Below are positions 25,208 to 32,995 of a stretch of DNA of 33,430 nucleotides, piece by piece. The stretch is from Candidatus Nanopelagicales bacterium (GTDB lineage Bacteria > Actinomycetota > Actinomycetes > S36-B12). A program made the translations under genes and the position numbers. The notes beneath the pieces were generated by a model. It had not been told where the DNA came from. It was given only the letters and a program-made list of their open reading frames with translations, and made no database searches. Position 1 is the first letter of the stretch, and the number at the start of each line of letters is the position of its first letter. The stretch covers positions 74,143-107,572 of the forward strand of contig JAFMHB010000005.1 in assembly GCA_017854795.1 (NCBI GenBank). Direction: 5' to 3'.

Positions 25208-26626
25208 ATGACAATTTTGATAAAGAATGGCCAAGTTGTCTCACCACAGGGAGCCATTGCGGCAGACGTTTTGGTTGACGGGGAAAAGATTGTAGCCGTT
25301 TTCTCACCAGGTGATACGTCTATGGGAAATGAATTGGCTTCGAGCGCCGACACGGTAATTGATGCCGCAGGAAAATACGTTATCCCCGGTGGTGTTGACG
25401 CACACACCCATATGGAATTGCCCTTTGGTGGGACTTTCGCCTCCGACACCTTTGACACAGGCACACTGGCTGCCGCATGGGGTGGTACTACCACCATCAT
25501 CGATTTTGCTGTTCAAAAAACTGGAGAAAGGGTGCAAGACTGTTTGGCCGCTTGGCATGAAAAAGCCAGCGGAAACACCCATATTGATTACGCGTTTCAT
25601 CAGATCCTCGGCGGAGTAGATGACGAATCGCTCAAGGCTATGGACGAGCTCGTCAACGAAGGTATAACTAGTTTTAAATTATTTATGGCATATCCGGGTG
25701 TCTATTACAGTGATGACGGCCAAATATTGCGGGCCATGCAAGCTGCCTCCAACAACGGCAGCATGATCATGATGCACGCTGAAAATGGAATAGCGATCGA
25801 CGTATTGGTGGCCCAAGCACTTGCTGAAGGCAAGACCGACCCCAAGTACCACTCCCTCACCAGGCCATGGGAAACCGAGGCCGAAGCTACGAATCGGGCG
25901 ATCATGCTCTCCCGAATTACGGGCGCACCTCTGTATATCGTTCACATGTCAGCCAAACAGGCCGTGCAAGTTTTACAGTCGGCCAAAAATGAAGGTTTGA
26001 ATGTCTTCGGTGAAACCTGTCCACAATATCTTTACCTCTCACTAGAGGAACAACTTTCACAGCCAGGATTCGAGGGTGCCAAGTGGGTATGTTCCACTCC
26101 CCTTCGTTCACAGGCTGAAGGTCACCAAGAAGAACTTTGGAAATATCTTCGAACAAATGATCTGTCCATCGTCAGCACCGACCATTGCCCATTTTGCTTC
26201 AAAGAGCAAAAGGAATTAGGCCTGGGGAACTTCGCCGCGATCCCTAATGGAATTGGCTCAGTTGAGCATCGCCTTGATCTTCTCTATCAGGGTGTGGTCA
26301 ATGGACACATTTCGCTTGCCCGGTGGGTGGAAATCTGTTCTACAACTCCGGCCCGCATGTTTGGCCTTTACCCCCAGAAGGGTGTGATCGCCCCCGGATC
26401 GGATGCAGACATTGTCATCTACAACCCAGCGGGTCGAACTGAAATTGGCTTCCATAAGACACACCACATGAACATGGATCACTCAGCGTGGGAGGGGTTC
26501 AATATTGATGGTCACGTTGATACTGTCATTTCACGAGGCAAAGTCGTTGTCGACAACAACACTTACCTTGGCCACAAGGGGCACGGTAAGTTTCTCAAGC
26601 GGGGACTCAGCCAGTATCTGATTTAG
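25208..26626 (+). CDS. hydA: Dihydropyrimidinase / D-hydantoinase
   Basis: This cyclic amidohydrolase opens dihydrouracil or dihydrothymine (or hydantoins) to the N-carbamoyl amino acid. The 472-residue protein has the metal-binding DAHTH motif (H66, H68), the lysine that is carbamylated in this family (K157 in TSFKLFMAYPG), and later ligands in HAENG, VHMSAKQAV and STDHCPF. It has the C-terminal beta-sandwich strands with GSDADIVIYNP. I chose the ATG at 25208 with GGAAGGA upstream. A longer frame from 25151 overlaps the preceding gene and adds 19 residues without family similarity. It is flanked by the carbamoyl hydrolase and mmsA, which supports reductive pyrimidine breakdown. Confidence 0.92.
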   Translation: MTILIKNGQVVSPQGAIAADVLVDGEKIVAVFSPGDTSMGNELASSADTVIDAAGKYVIPGGVDAHTHMELPFGGTFASDTFDTGTLAAAWGGTTTIIDFAVQKTGERVQDCLAAWHEKASGNTHIDYAFHQILGGVDDESLKAMDELVNEGITSFKLFMAYPGVYYSDDGQILRAMQAASNNGSMIMMHAENGIAIDVLVAQALAEGKTDPKYHSLTRPWETEAEATNRAIMLSRITGAPLYIVHMSAKQAVQVLQSAKNEGLNVFGETCPQYLYLSLEEQLSQPGFEGAKWVCSTPLRSQAEGHQEELWKYLRTNDLSIVSTDHCPFCFKEQKELGLGNFAAIPNGIGSVEHRLDLLYQGVVNGHISLARWVEICSTTPARMFGLYPQKGVIAPGSDADIVIYNPAGRTEIGFHKTHHMNMDHSAWEGFNIDGHVDTVISRGKVVVDNNTYLGHKGHGKFLKRGLSQYLI

Positions 26627-26675
26627 TCCCTTTTAGTTGTCCAACACATGCCACATGAGAATCAAGGAGATACAG

Positions 26676-28163
26676 ATGCACACTATTCCCCATTGGATCA
26701 GCGGCCAAGAGGTAGTACCGACCTCAGGAAATTTCGGACCAGTCTTCGATCCTTCAACGGGGGAACAGCAAGCGCAGGTAGGTCTTGCCAGCACTGCGGA
26801 GATGGATGCTGCTATAGCCACAGCAAAAGCAGCTTTTCCCGCGTGGCGCTCCACCTCCCTCTCACGCAAGTCGGAGATTCTGTTTCGTTTCCGGGAGTTG
26901 GTTGTTGCCAATAGGGATGAAATTGCCCGACTCGTCTCTATTGAACATGGCAAGGTCCCCAGCGATGCAGCGGGTGAACTAGCTCGGGGAATCGAGAACA
27001 TTGAGTTTTCCTGCGGTATCCCTACTCACATGAAGGGTGGGTTCAGCGAGCAAGTTTCCGGCGGTATTGATGTTTACTCCATCAAGCAACCCCTCGGCGT
27101 TGTTGCCGGGATCACCCCCTTCAACTTTCCAGCGATGGTTCCTCTCTGGATGTTCACGAATGCAATTGCTACAGGGAACACCTTTATTCTAAAGCCCAGC
27201 GAAAAAGATCCCTCCGTCACCGTGTTTATGGCCAAGTTACTTAAAGAAGCAGGCCTACCTGACGGAGTCTTCAATGTCGTTCAGGGAGACAAGGTTGCAG
27301 TAGATGCCATCCTGAATAACCCGGACATCGCTGCCGTGAGTTTCGTTGGCTCAACCCCAATCGCCAAGTACATTTATTCGACGGGAACCGCGAATGGAAA
27401 GCGAGTTCAAGCACTTGGCGGGGCCAAGAACCACATGATTGTGCTGCCAGACGCCGATATCAACATGGCCGCCGATGCCTCCGTCAGTGCCGGCTTCGGA
27501 TCTGCTGGCGAGCGCTGCATGGCAATTTCCGTCGTCGTGGCCGTCGGTGATATTGCTGATCCTTTGATTGAAGCGATTTCGGCGCGCATTCCGGCCTTGA
27601 AAGTGGGACCAGGTACTGATCCCGAGAACGAGATGGGCCCACTGATTACTGGAGAACACCGCGACAAGGTTGCCTCGTATATCGACGGTGCTGCTTCGGA
27701 AGGCGCCACCGTAGTTGTTGATGGTCGCGAAGGACCACTCCCGGAAAAGGGCTACTTCCTTAACCCATCACTCATTGATCATGTTCGGCCAGGTATGAAA
27801 GTGTATGACGAAGAAATCTTCGGTCCTGTCCTCTCGGTCATTCGCGTTGATACATACGACGAAGCCGTGACGCTGATCAACGACCATCAATACGGAAACG
27901 GCACGGCAATCTTCACCCGCGACGGTGGAGCCGCCCGCCAATTCCAATTTGACATTCAGGTGGGAATGGTCGGTATCAACGTTCCCATACCCGTACCAGT
28001 GGGCTACTACAGCTTTGGTGGCTGGAAGGCTTCAATTTTCGGTGACGCCAACATGTATGGACCTGCCGGAATTGAGTTTTACACCCACACCAAAACCGTC
28101 ACTTCTCGGTGGCCAGATCCGTCGACAAGTTCTGTCGACCTGGGATTCCCTCAGACTCGTTAA
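26676..28163 (+). CDS. mmsA: CoA-acylating (methyl)malonate-semialdehyde dehydrogenase
   Basis: MmsA oxidises malonate semialdehyde or methylmalonate semialdehyde with NAD and CoA to acetyl-CoA or propionyl-CoA. The 495-residue protein has IPHWISGQEV at the N-terminus, GVVAGITPFNFPAMVPLWMF, FVGSTPIAKYIYSTG, the nucleophile C281 in SAGERCMAISVVV, and the MmsA-type ending FYTHTKTVTSRWP. I chose the ATG at 26676 because AAGGAGA lies 5 nt in front. A TTG at 26637 would add 13 residues without a ribosome site. Following dihydropyrimidinase, it would handle the malonate semialdehyde derived from beta-alanine (from uracil), or methylmalonate semialdehyde (from thymine). Confidence 0.92.
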   Translation: MHTIPHWISGQEVVPTSGNFGPVFDPSTGEQQAQVGLASTAEMDAAIATAKAAFPAWRSTSLSRKSEILFRFRELVVANRDEIARLVSIEHGKVPSDAAGELARGIENIEFSCGIPTHMKGGFSEQVSGGIDVYSIKQPLGVVAGITPFNFPAMVPLWMFTNAIATGNTFILKPSEKDPSVTVFMAKLLKEAGLPDGVFNVVQGDKVAVDAILNNPDIAAVSFVGSTPIAKYIYSTGTANGKRVQALGGAKNHMIVLPDADINMAADASVSAGFGSAGERCMAISVVVAVGDIADPLIEAISARIPALKVGPGTDPENEMGPLITGEHRDKVASYIDGAASEGATVVVDGREGPLPEKGYFLNPSLIDHVRPGMKVYDEEIFGPVLSVIRVDTYDEAVTLINDHQYGNGTAIFTRDGGAARQFQFDIQVGMVGINVPIPVPVGYYSFGGWKASIFGDANMYGPAGIEFYTHTKTVTSRWPDPSTSSVDLGFPQTR

Positions 28164-28201
28164 ACATATCGAGAACTATTCGCTGACGAAAGGTTAAAGC
28201 C

Positions 28202-29221
28202 ATGGATTTTGGTGTGGTAATGCAATGCACTCCCCCGGCTGCACGGGTTATTGATCTTGCGCGCAAGGCGGAAACATACGGTTTCAAATATGTCTGGACC
28301 TTTGACTCACACATTTTGTGGGAAGAGCCATACGTTATCTATAGCAAAATTCTCAACGAAACACGCAACATCACCATTGGACCAATGGTTACGAATCCGG
28401 CTACTCGGGACATAACAGTCACAGCATCAGTGTTTGCGACATTGAACGAGATGTACGGAAACCGAACCGTGATCGGAATTGGTCGAGGTGATTCAGCCGT
28501 TCGAGTAACCAATGGCAAGCCCGTAACCGTGGCCGAACTTCGGGAAGCCGTTGTTAACCTCAAAGGGCTGGTTAATGGCGAGTCCATTGATTACAACGGC
28601 AATGACATTCGTCTCCCATGGGCGGCTGAAAGCCGCACCCCAGTATGGGTTGCTGCCTACGGTCCAAAAGTACTTGCGTTAACGGGTGAGGTGGGCGACG
28701 GATTCATCCTGCAACTCGCCGACCCTTCCATCGCTGAATGGACCATTAAAGCAGTAAAAGACGCCGCCAAGGCCGCTGGACGAGATCCAGACGCCGTGAA
28801 AATTTGCGTTGCTGCTCCTGCCTACGTCACCGAAGATGTTGCTCATGCCCGCGACCAACTCCGCTGGTTTGGTGGAATGGTCGGTAATCACGTGGCTGAC
28901 ATTGTCGACCGATACGGCGAGGGCGGTGGAGCCGTTCCGCAGGCACTCACCGACTACATCAAGGGTCGAAAAGGCTATGACTACAACGATCACGGCCAAG
29001 CGGGAAACACCCATGCTGATTTCGTCCCCGACGAAATTATCGACCGTTTTTGCATCATAGGTCCGGTAGAGGAGCAGATTCGACGCCTAGAGGAGCTCAA
29101 GTCACTAGGCGTTGACCAGTTCGCCCTGTACCTCCAGCATGACGACAAAGATCACACTATGGCCGAGTATGGAGAAAAAGTGATTCCAGCTGTATCAGAG
29201 AAGCGCAAAGCAAAAGAGTAA
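28202..29221 (+). CDS. Luciferase-like (LLM) flavin/F420-dependent oxidoreductase
   Basis: A 339-residue TIM-barrel enzyme of the LLM class, which uses FMN or F420. Family signs are VIDLARKAETYGFKYVWTFD, GIGRGDSAVRVTNGKPVTVA, PVWVAAYGPKVLALTGEVGD and the late EEQIRRLEELKSLGVDQFAL. It most resembles, from memory, the TIGR03842 (CPS_4308) group, which I cannot verify here. Length is near the LLM norm and somewhat shorter than the uracil monooxygenase RutA, another LLM protein. It follows mmsA by 38 nt with AAAGG before the ATG and precedes the transporter genes by 2 nt. No dihydropyrimidine dehydrogenase gene is present, so an entry-step role in pyrimidine catabolism is inferred. Cofactor and substrate are not determined. 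Confidence 0.82.
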   Translation: MDFGVVMQCTPPAARVIDLARKAETYGFKYVWTFDSHILWEEPYVIYSKILNETRNITIGPMVTNPATRDITVTASVFATLNEMYGNRTVIGIGRGDSAVRVTNGKPVTVAELREAVVNLKGLVNGESIDYNGNDIRLPWAAESRTPVWVAAYGPKVLALTGEVGDGFILQLADPSIAEWTIKAVKDAAKAAGRDPDAVKICVAAPAYVTEDVAHARDQLRWFGGMVGNHVADIVDRYGEGGGAVPQALTDYIKGRKGYDYNDHGQAGNTHADFVPDEIIDRFCIIGPVEEQIRRLEELKSLGVDQFALYLQHDDKDHTMAEYGEKVIPAVSEKRKAKE

Positions 29222-29223
29222 AG

Positions 29224-30093
29224 ATGGCCTCAACTCGTGATCGAATCTCCAATGGATTTGTATCTTTTTTATGGGCCCTCGCAGGCATCGCAATCATTGG
29301 ACTCATGTGGGAGCTCACAAAACTAATTGGCACGATCATCGATCTTCCTTTTAATACATCCAATCAAGCAATGCCCCACATTTGGACCATGTTTTCGGCC
29401 TTTTCTCTGCCCGAAGTGAGGGGTTCAGACACGACGGTATTTCAAGCTGTCCTTGCCGCTTCAACCTACTCATTGACGCTAGCACTCGGTGGGTTTGTAA
29501 TTGGAGTCTCTGTTGGTCTGCTCCTCGCGATAATCATGCAAAGGTTTTTGTTTTTTGAGCGCGGCCTCCTGCCATTCGTGATCGCCTCGCAAACCGTGCC
29601 TCTTATTGCCCTCGCCCCACTGATTGTCGGGATTGGAAATCAAATTAGTTTTGGACCAATTCAGTGGTCAACGACGTATTCTGTGATGTTTATTGCCGCG
29701 TATCTGGCTTTTTTCCCACTGTCTGTTGGTGCACTTCGTGGCTTGCAAGCGCCAAGTTCCACATCGCTTGAACTGATGCGCTCATACGCTGCAACAAACA
29801 ACAAAGTTTTATGGAAATTACGCTTTCCAGCAAGTATTCCCTACCTTGTACCCGCTCTCAAAGTTTCAGCTGCAGCTGCGGTGGTCGGCACAGTCGTTGC
29901 CGAGATCTCAACAGGAGTTCGAGGTGGGATCGGAAGACTAATGGTCGAATACGCACGCGAAACCACATCCCAGCCAGCGAAAGTTTATGTAGCAGTTTTT
30001 GGCGCAATTTTGTTGGGACTTGTTGTCGCAGCCGCAATTACCGCAGTTGATGTATTGCTCACCCGGAATCTTCCTAAGAAAGGCCTCGCATGA
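29224..30093 (+). CDS. ABC transporter permease (SsuC/ThiX/RibX-like)
   Basis: This is the inner-membrane permease of an importer with an NMT1/THI5-like receptor. The 289-residue protein has a first helix around FLWALAGIAIIGLMWELTKL, then five more hydrophobic segments. The conserved coupling loop is LELMRSYAATNNKVLWKLRF, followed by PASIPYLVPALKVSAAAAVV. It starts 2 nt after the LLM stop with only a weak upstream purine run, and its stop overlaps the ATPase start (ATGA at 30090-30093), so translation is coupled. A second, different permease follows the ATPase, implying a heterodimeric channel. Confidence 0.88.
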   Translation: MASTRDRISNGFVSFLWALAGIAIIGLMWELTKLIGTIIDLPFNTSNQAMPHIWTMFSAFSLPEVRGSDTTVFQAVLAASTYSLTLALGGFVIGVSVGLLLAIIMQRFLFFERGLLPFVIASQTVPLIALAPLIVGIGNQISFGPIQWSTTYSVMFIAAYLAFFPLSVGALRGLQAPSSTSLELMRSYAATNNKVLWKLRFPASIPYLVPALKVSAAAAVVGTVVAEISTGVRGGIGRLMVEYARETTSQPAKVYVAVFGAILLGLVVAAAITAVDVLLTRNLPKKGLA

Positions 30094-30914
30094 CAACCAC
30101 CTTTGATACAGGTAGCGCACTTGCGATTTCCAATGTTTCAAAAGTATTCAACAAGGGCAATGAGAATGAAGTGATTGCGCTCTCTGACGTGAACTTAAAC
30201 GTTCACACTGGAGAATTCATTTCACTTATTGGCCCTTCAGGGTGTGGTAAGAGCACTCTCCTTCGGGTCATTGGGGACCTCACTGGTTTTGACTCGGGCA
30301 GTGTCCAAGTTTCTGGGAAGTCTCCCGAAGACGCTCGCAAGGAGCGCCTTTACGGCATTGCTTTCCAACAGGCGGCCCTCTTTGACTGGCGAACAGTGAG
30401 TAAAAATATTGAACTACCCTTAGAGCTCGCGGGCTGGGATAAGTCCCAGCGTGAAGTGAGATCAGCGGAACTACTCGAGATGGTGCAGCTTTCTGAATTT
30501 GGTAATCACCGTCCTTGGGAACTTTCCGGAGGCATGCAACAACGTGTTGCCATCGCTCGATCACTCGCTGTTGACCCACCCTTACTGCTCATGGATGAAC
30601 CATTTGGTGCACTCGACGAAATGACCCGTGAACGTATGCAGAATGAACTGTTACGCATCCGCCTGGACACTGGCAAGACAATTGTTTTTGTCACTCACTC
30701 AATCCCCGAAGCGGTATATCTCTCGGATCGGGTGGTCGTAATGTCACCTCGACCAGGTCGAATCACCGCGGAAATAAACGTTGACCTGGGGGAACGGACT
30801 GAAACAACTCGGGAATCCGATCACTTCTTCCATTGCGTGACATCAGTGCGTGAAGCCCTGCGTCTCCACGACACGTCAGGAACATCCACTTCTTCATTCC
30901 GGGGTGAAGTCTGA
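30090..30914 (+). CDS. ABC transporter ATP-binding protein (SsuB/TauB-like)
   Basis: The ATPase subunit of the importer, 274 residues. Walker A is GPSGCGKS (48-55), the Q-loop is GIAFQQAALFDWRTV, the signature is LSGGMQQRVAIARSL, Walker B is LLLMDEPFGALDE, and the H-loop is VFVTHSIPEAVYLSDR. These are typical of the nitrate/sulfonate/taurine/thiamine-precursor subfamily. It overlaps the upstream permease by 4 nt and the downstream permease by 1 nt (TGATG), so the three genes are tightly coupled. Confidence 0.92.
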   Translation: MTTTFDTGSALAISNVSKVFNKGNENEVIALSDVNLNVHTGEFISLIGPSGCGKSTLLRVIGDLTGFDSGSVQVSGKSPEDARKERLYGIAFQQAALFDWRTVSKNIELPLELAGWDKSQREVRSAELLEMVQLSEFGNHRPWELSGGMQQRVAIARSLAVDPPLLLMDEPFGALDEMTRERMQNELLRIRLDTGKTIVFVTHSIPEAVYLSDRVVVMSPRPGRITAEINVDLGERTETTRESDHFFHCVTSVREALRLHDTSGTSTSSFRGEV

Positions 30915-31687
30915 TGAATTCGAAGCTGAGTTATCTGTGGCCACCGATCTTGATTGCTGCACTGTTTCTCGGCGCCTGGCAACTCCTCGTGGTCGTTCAG
31001 GACCTCAAGCCATTCCTACTTCCCGCTCCAAGCCTGATCGCTTCCGAATTCTCCAATGGCGCAACCCTCATGTGGGGTGCAGCTTTTTACACTGGCACGA
31101 CAGCATTTTTGGGTCTGTTATTTGGCACAATTGCGGGGCTATTTATGGCCCTGCTTGCGCAGAGGTTCATCACAGTCAACAAACTGGTGACACCACTCGC
31201 CGCTGGATTGGCAACGGTACCGATTATTGCTTTAACTCCAATCTTGAACAACATGTTTAACATCACGAGTCGCACCCCACGTGTATTGGTTACCGCCATA
31301 ATTGTGCTGTTTCCCATTTTCGTGAATGTGATGCGTGGCCTCATTCAAGTCAATCCCCTTCAAGTTGAACTCATGCGCTCACTCAACGCGGCTCCGAGAA
31401 CCACACTTAGAATCCTTCGCATCCCGAACGCCATTCCATTTTTCTTCACCGGCCTCAAAATTGCTGCGCCGTTGGCAGTGATTGCGGCATTGGTTGCCGA
31501 GTATTTTGGGGGTCCCCAAGAGGGCCTCGGTAGTCGAATAGCGAGCGCTGCCGCAAACACCGCTTATGGTCGGGCTTGGGCATACGTATTGGCTGCGATT
31601 ATCACGGGTTTGATTTTCTATTTAGCCATAATTGCCATCGAGCGCCTCGTGACGCCTCGCAGTGCGCAACTGCACGTAAAGGCTTAA
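30914..31687 (+). CDS. Second ABC transporter permease (SsuC/ThiX/RibX-like)
   Basis: The partner permease of the importer, 257 residues with about six hydrophobic segments. It begins YLWPPILIAALFLGAWQLLV. The coupling loop is VELMRSLNAAPRTTLRILRI, followed by PNAIPFFFTGLKIAAPLAVI. The loop shares its first residues with the other permease but the rest differs, so these are diverged paralogues rather than a recent duplication. It starts in a 1-nt overlap with the ATPase gene, and the binding-protein gene follows after 34 nt. Confidence 0.88.
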   Translation: MNSKLSYLWPPILIAALFLGAWQLLVVVQDLKPFLLPAPSLIASEFSNGATLMWGAAFYTGTTAFLGLLFGTIAGLFMALLAQRFITVNKLVTPLAAGLATVPIIALTPILNNMFNITSRTPRVLVTAIIVLFPIFVNVMRGLIQVNPLQVELMRSLNAAPRTTLRILRIPNAIPFFFTGLKIAAPLAVIAALVAEYFGGPQEGLGSRIASAAANTAYGRAWAYVLAAIITGLIFYLAIIAIERLVTPRSAQLHVKA

Positions 31688-31721
31688 ACCACACACCGGA
31701 AAATCAAAAAAGGTAGAAATA

Positions 31722-32912
31722 ATGAATAGAGGAAAAAGTTGGATTCGCGTCGCAGCAGTCGCTGCCTCGGGTCTCCTGTTTCTGACTGCGTGTAGCAGTA
31801 GCGACGAAACCGCATCTGAAACAACAGATACAGCAACCACCGAAGAAGGCGCCACAGAGGAAGCCGCTGCTGAGTGCACGGAACTCACTCCCGTCTCACT
31901 TCAACTGCAGTGGTTTGTTCAGGCTCAATTCGGTGGCTATTACGCGGCTAAAGACTTGGGCTACTACGAAGAGCAATGCCTCGACGTAACCATCCTTGAG
32001 GGTGGCGTTGACATCGTTCCGCAGACTGTCCTTGCACAGGGTGGCGCAGACTACGCGATTTCATGGGTACCAAAAGCTCTCGCCTCACGTGAGCAGGGTG
32101 CAGGAATCGTTGACGTCGCTCAGGTGTTCCGCACATCCGGAACACTTCAGGTCTCATGGGCAGACTCCAACATCACAACAGCAGCGGACCTTAAAGGTAA
32201 GAAGGTTGGTAACTGGGGATTTGGAAACGAATACGAACTTTTCGCTGGCATGACCAAGGCCGGACTTGATCCAGCCAATGATGTTGAATTGGTACAACAG
32301 CAATTCGACATGCAAGCACTTCTCAATCGCGAGATTGATGCAGCGCAGGCCATGACCTACAACGAATACGCTCAGGTATTGGAAACAGTAAACCCTGATA
32401 CCGGCGAGCTCTACCAGCCAGCAGACTTCAATGTCATCAACTGGAATGACGAAGGCACCGCGATGTACCAGGATGCAATCTGGGCATCAGAAGAGCGTCT
32501 CGCTGACGCTGCCTACCAAGACACAACCCAGCGTTTTGTTACCGCATCACTCAAGGGTTGGATCCAGTGTCGCGATAACGCGCAGGAATGTGCTGACATC
32601 ATCACGGCAAATGGTTCCAAGCTTGGCGCAAGCCACCAGCTTTGGATGATGAACGAGGTCAACAAGTTGATCTGGCCATCAGCCACGGGTATCGGCGTCA
32701 TTGAGCCAGAACTGTGGGCACAGACGGTAAGTGTTTCCCTGAACACAAAGAACCTCGAAGGGGCAACAATTATCACGGCTGAGCCACCAGCAACGGCATA
32801 CACAAACCAGTACGCGGAGGCCGCAAATGCAGCGCTCACCGCTGAAGGTTTGAATACGACCGGAGATGCTTATGCTCCGATCGAGGTTACCCTCAATGAG
32901 GGTGGCAACTAA
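31722..32912 (+). CDS. NMT1/THI5-like ABC substrate-binding lipoprotein
   Basis: The extracytoplasmic receptor of the importer. The 396-residue protein has a Sec lipoprotein signal ending in LFLTAC, with the lipidated cysteine at position 24, followed by a Ser/Thr/Glu-rich linker to about residue 48. The binding domain begins VSLQLQWFVQAQFGGYYAAK and includes ISWVPKALASREQGAGIVDV and LKGKKVGNWGFGNEYELFAG, the ThiY/RibY/NMT1-like pattern. Related receptors bind pyrimidine and other flat ring compounds, so a pyrimidine substrate is inferred. AAAAAAGGTAG precedes the ATG. It is the last gene of the operon, before a long stem-loop. Confidence 0.88.
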   Translation: MNRGKSWIRVAAVAASGLLFLTACSSSDETASETTDTATTEEGATEEAAAECTELTPVSLQLQWFVQAQFGGYYAAKDLGYYEEQCLDVTILEGGVDIVPQTVLAQGGADYAISWVPKALASREQGAGIVDVAQVFRTSGTLQVSWADSNITTAADLKGKKVGNWGFGNEYELFAGMTKAGLDPANDVELVQQQFDMQALLNREIDAAQAMTYNEYAQVLETVNPDTGELYQPADFNVINWNDEGTAMYQDAIWASEERLADAAYQDTTQRFVTASLKGWIQCRDNAQECADIITANGSKLGASHQLWMMNEVNKLIWPSATGIGVIEPELWAQTVSVSLNTKNLEGATIITAEPPATAYTNQYAEAANAALTAEGLNTTGDAYAPIEVTLNEGGN

Positions 32913-32922
32913 CAGTTAGAAA

Positions 32923-32969
32923 CATAAGTGTGGGGCAGGAGCGATATTTGCTCCTGCCCCACACTTATG
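32923..32969. terminator. Strong bidirectional stem-loop between convergent genes (20-bp perfect stem)
   Basis: Positions 32923-32942 and 32950-32969 are perfect reverse complements over 20 bp (CATAAGTGTGGGGCAGGAGC and its complement), with a 7-base loop, GATATTT. It starts 10 bases after the binding-protein stop and ends 26 bases before the stop of the convergent aldehyde dehydrogenase. The plus-strand side lacks a T tract, and the minus-strand side is followed by a short run of Ts (TTTCT). It is best read as a shared terminator or mRNA 3'-end protector. Confidence 0.85.
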
Positions 32970-32995
32970 CTCATTCCCAATGGAATCGGAAATAC

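Noticed and set aside
26637-26675. TTG start for mmsA 13 codons upstream
   Set aside because: No ribosome-binding site precedes it. AAGGAGA at 26664-26670 clearly serves the ATG at 26676.
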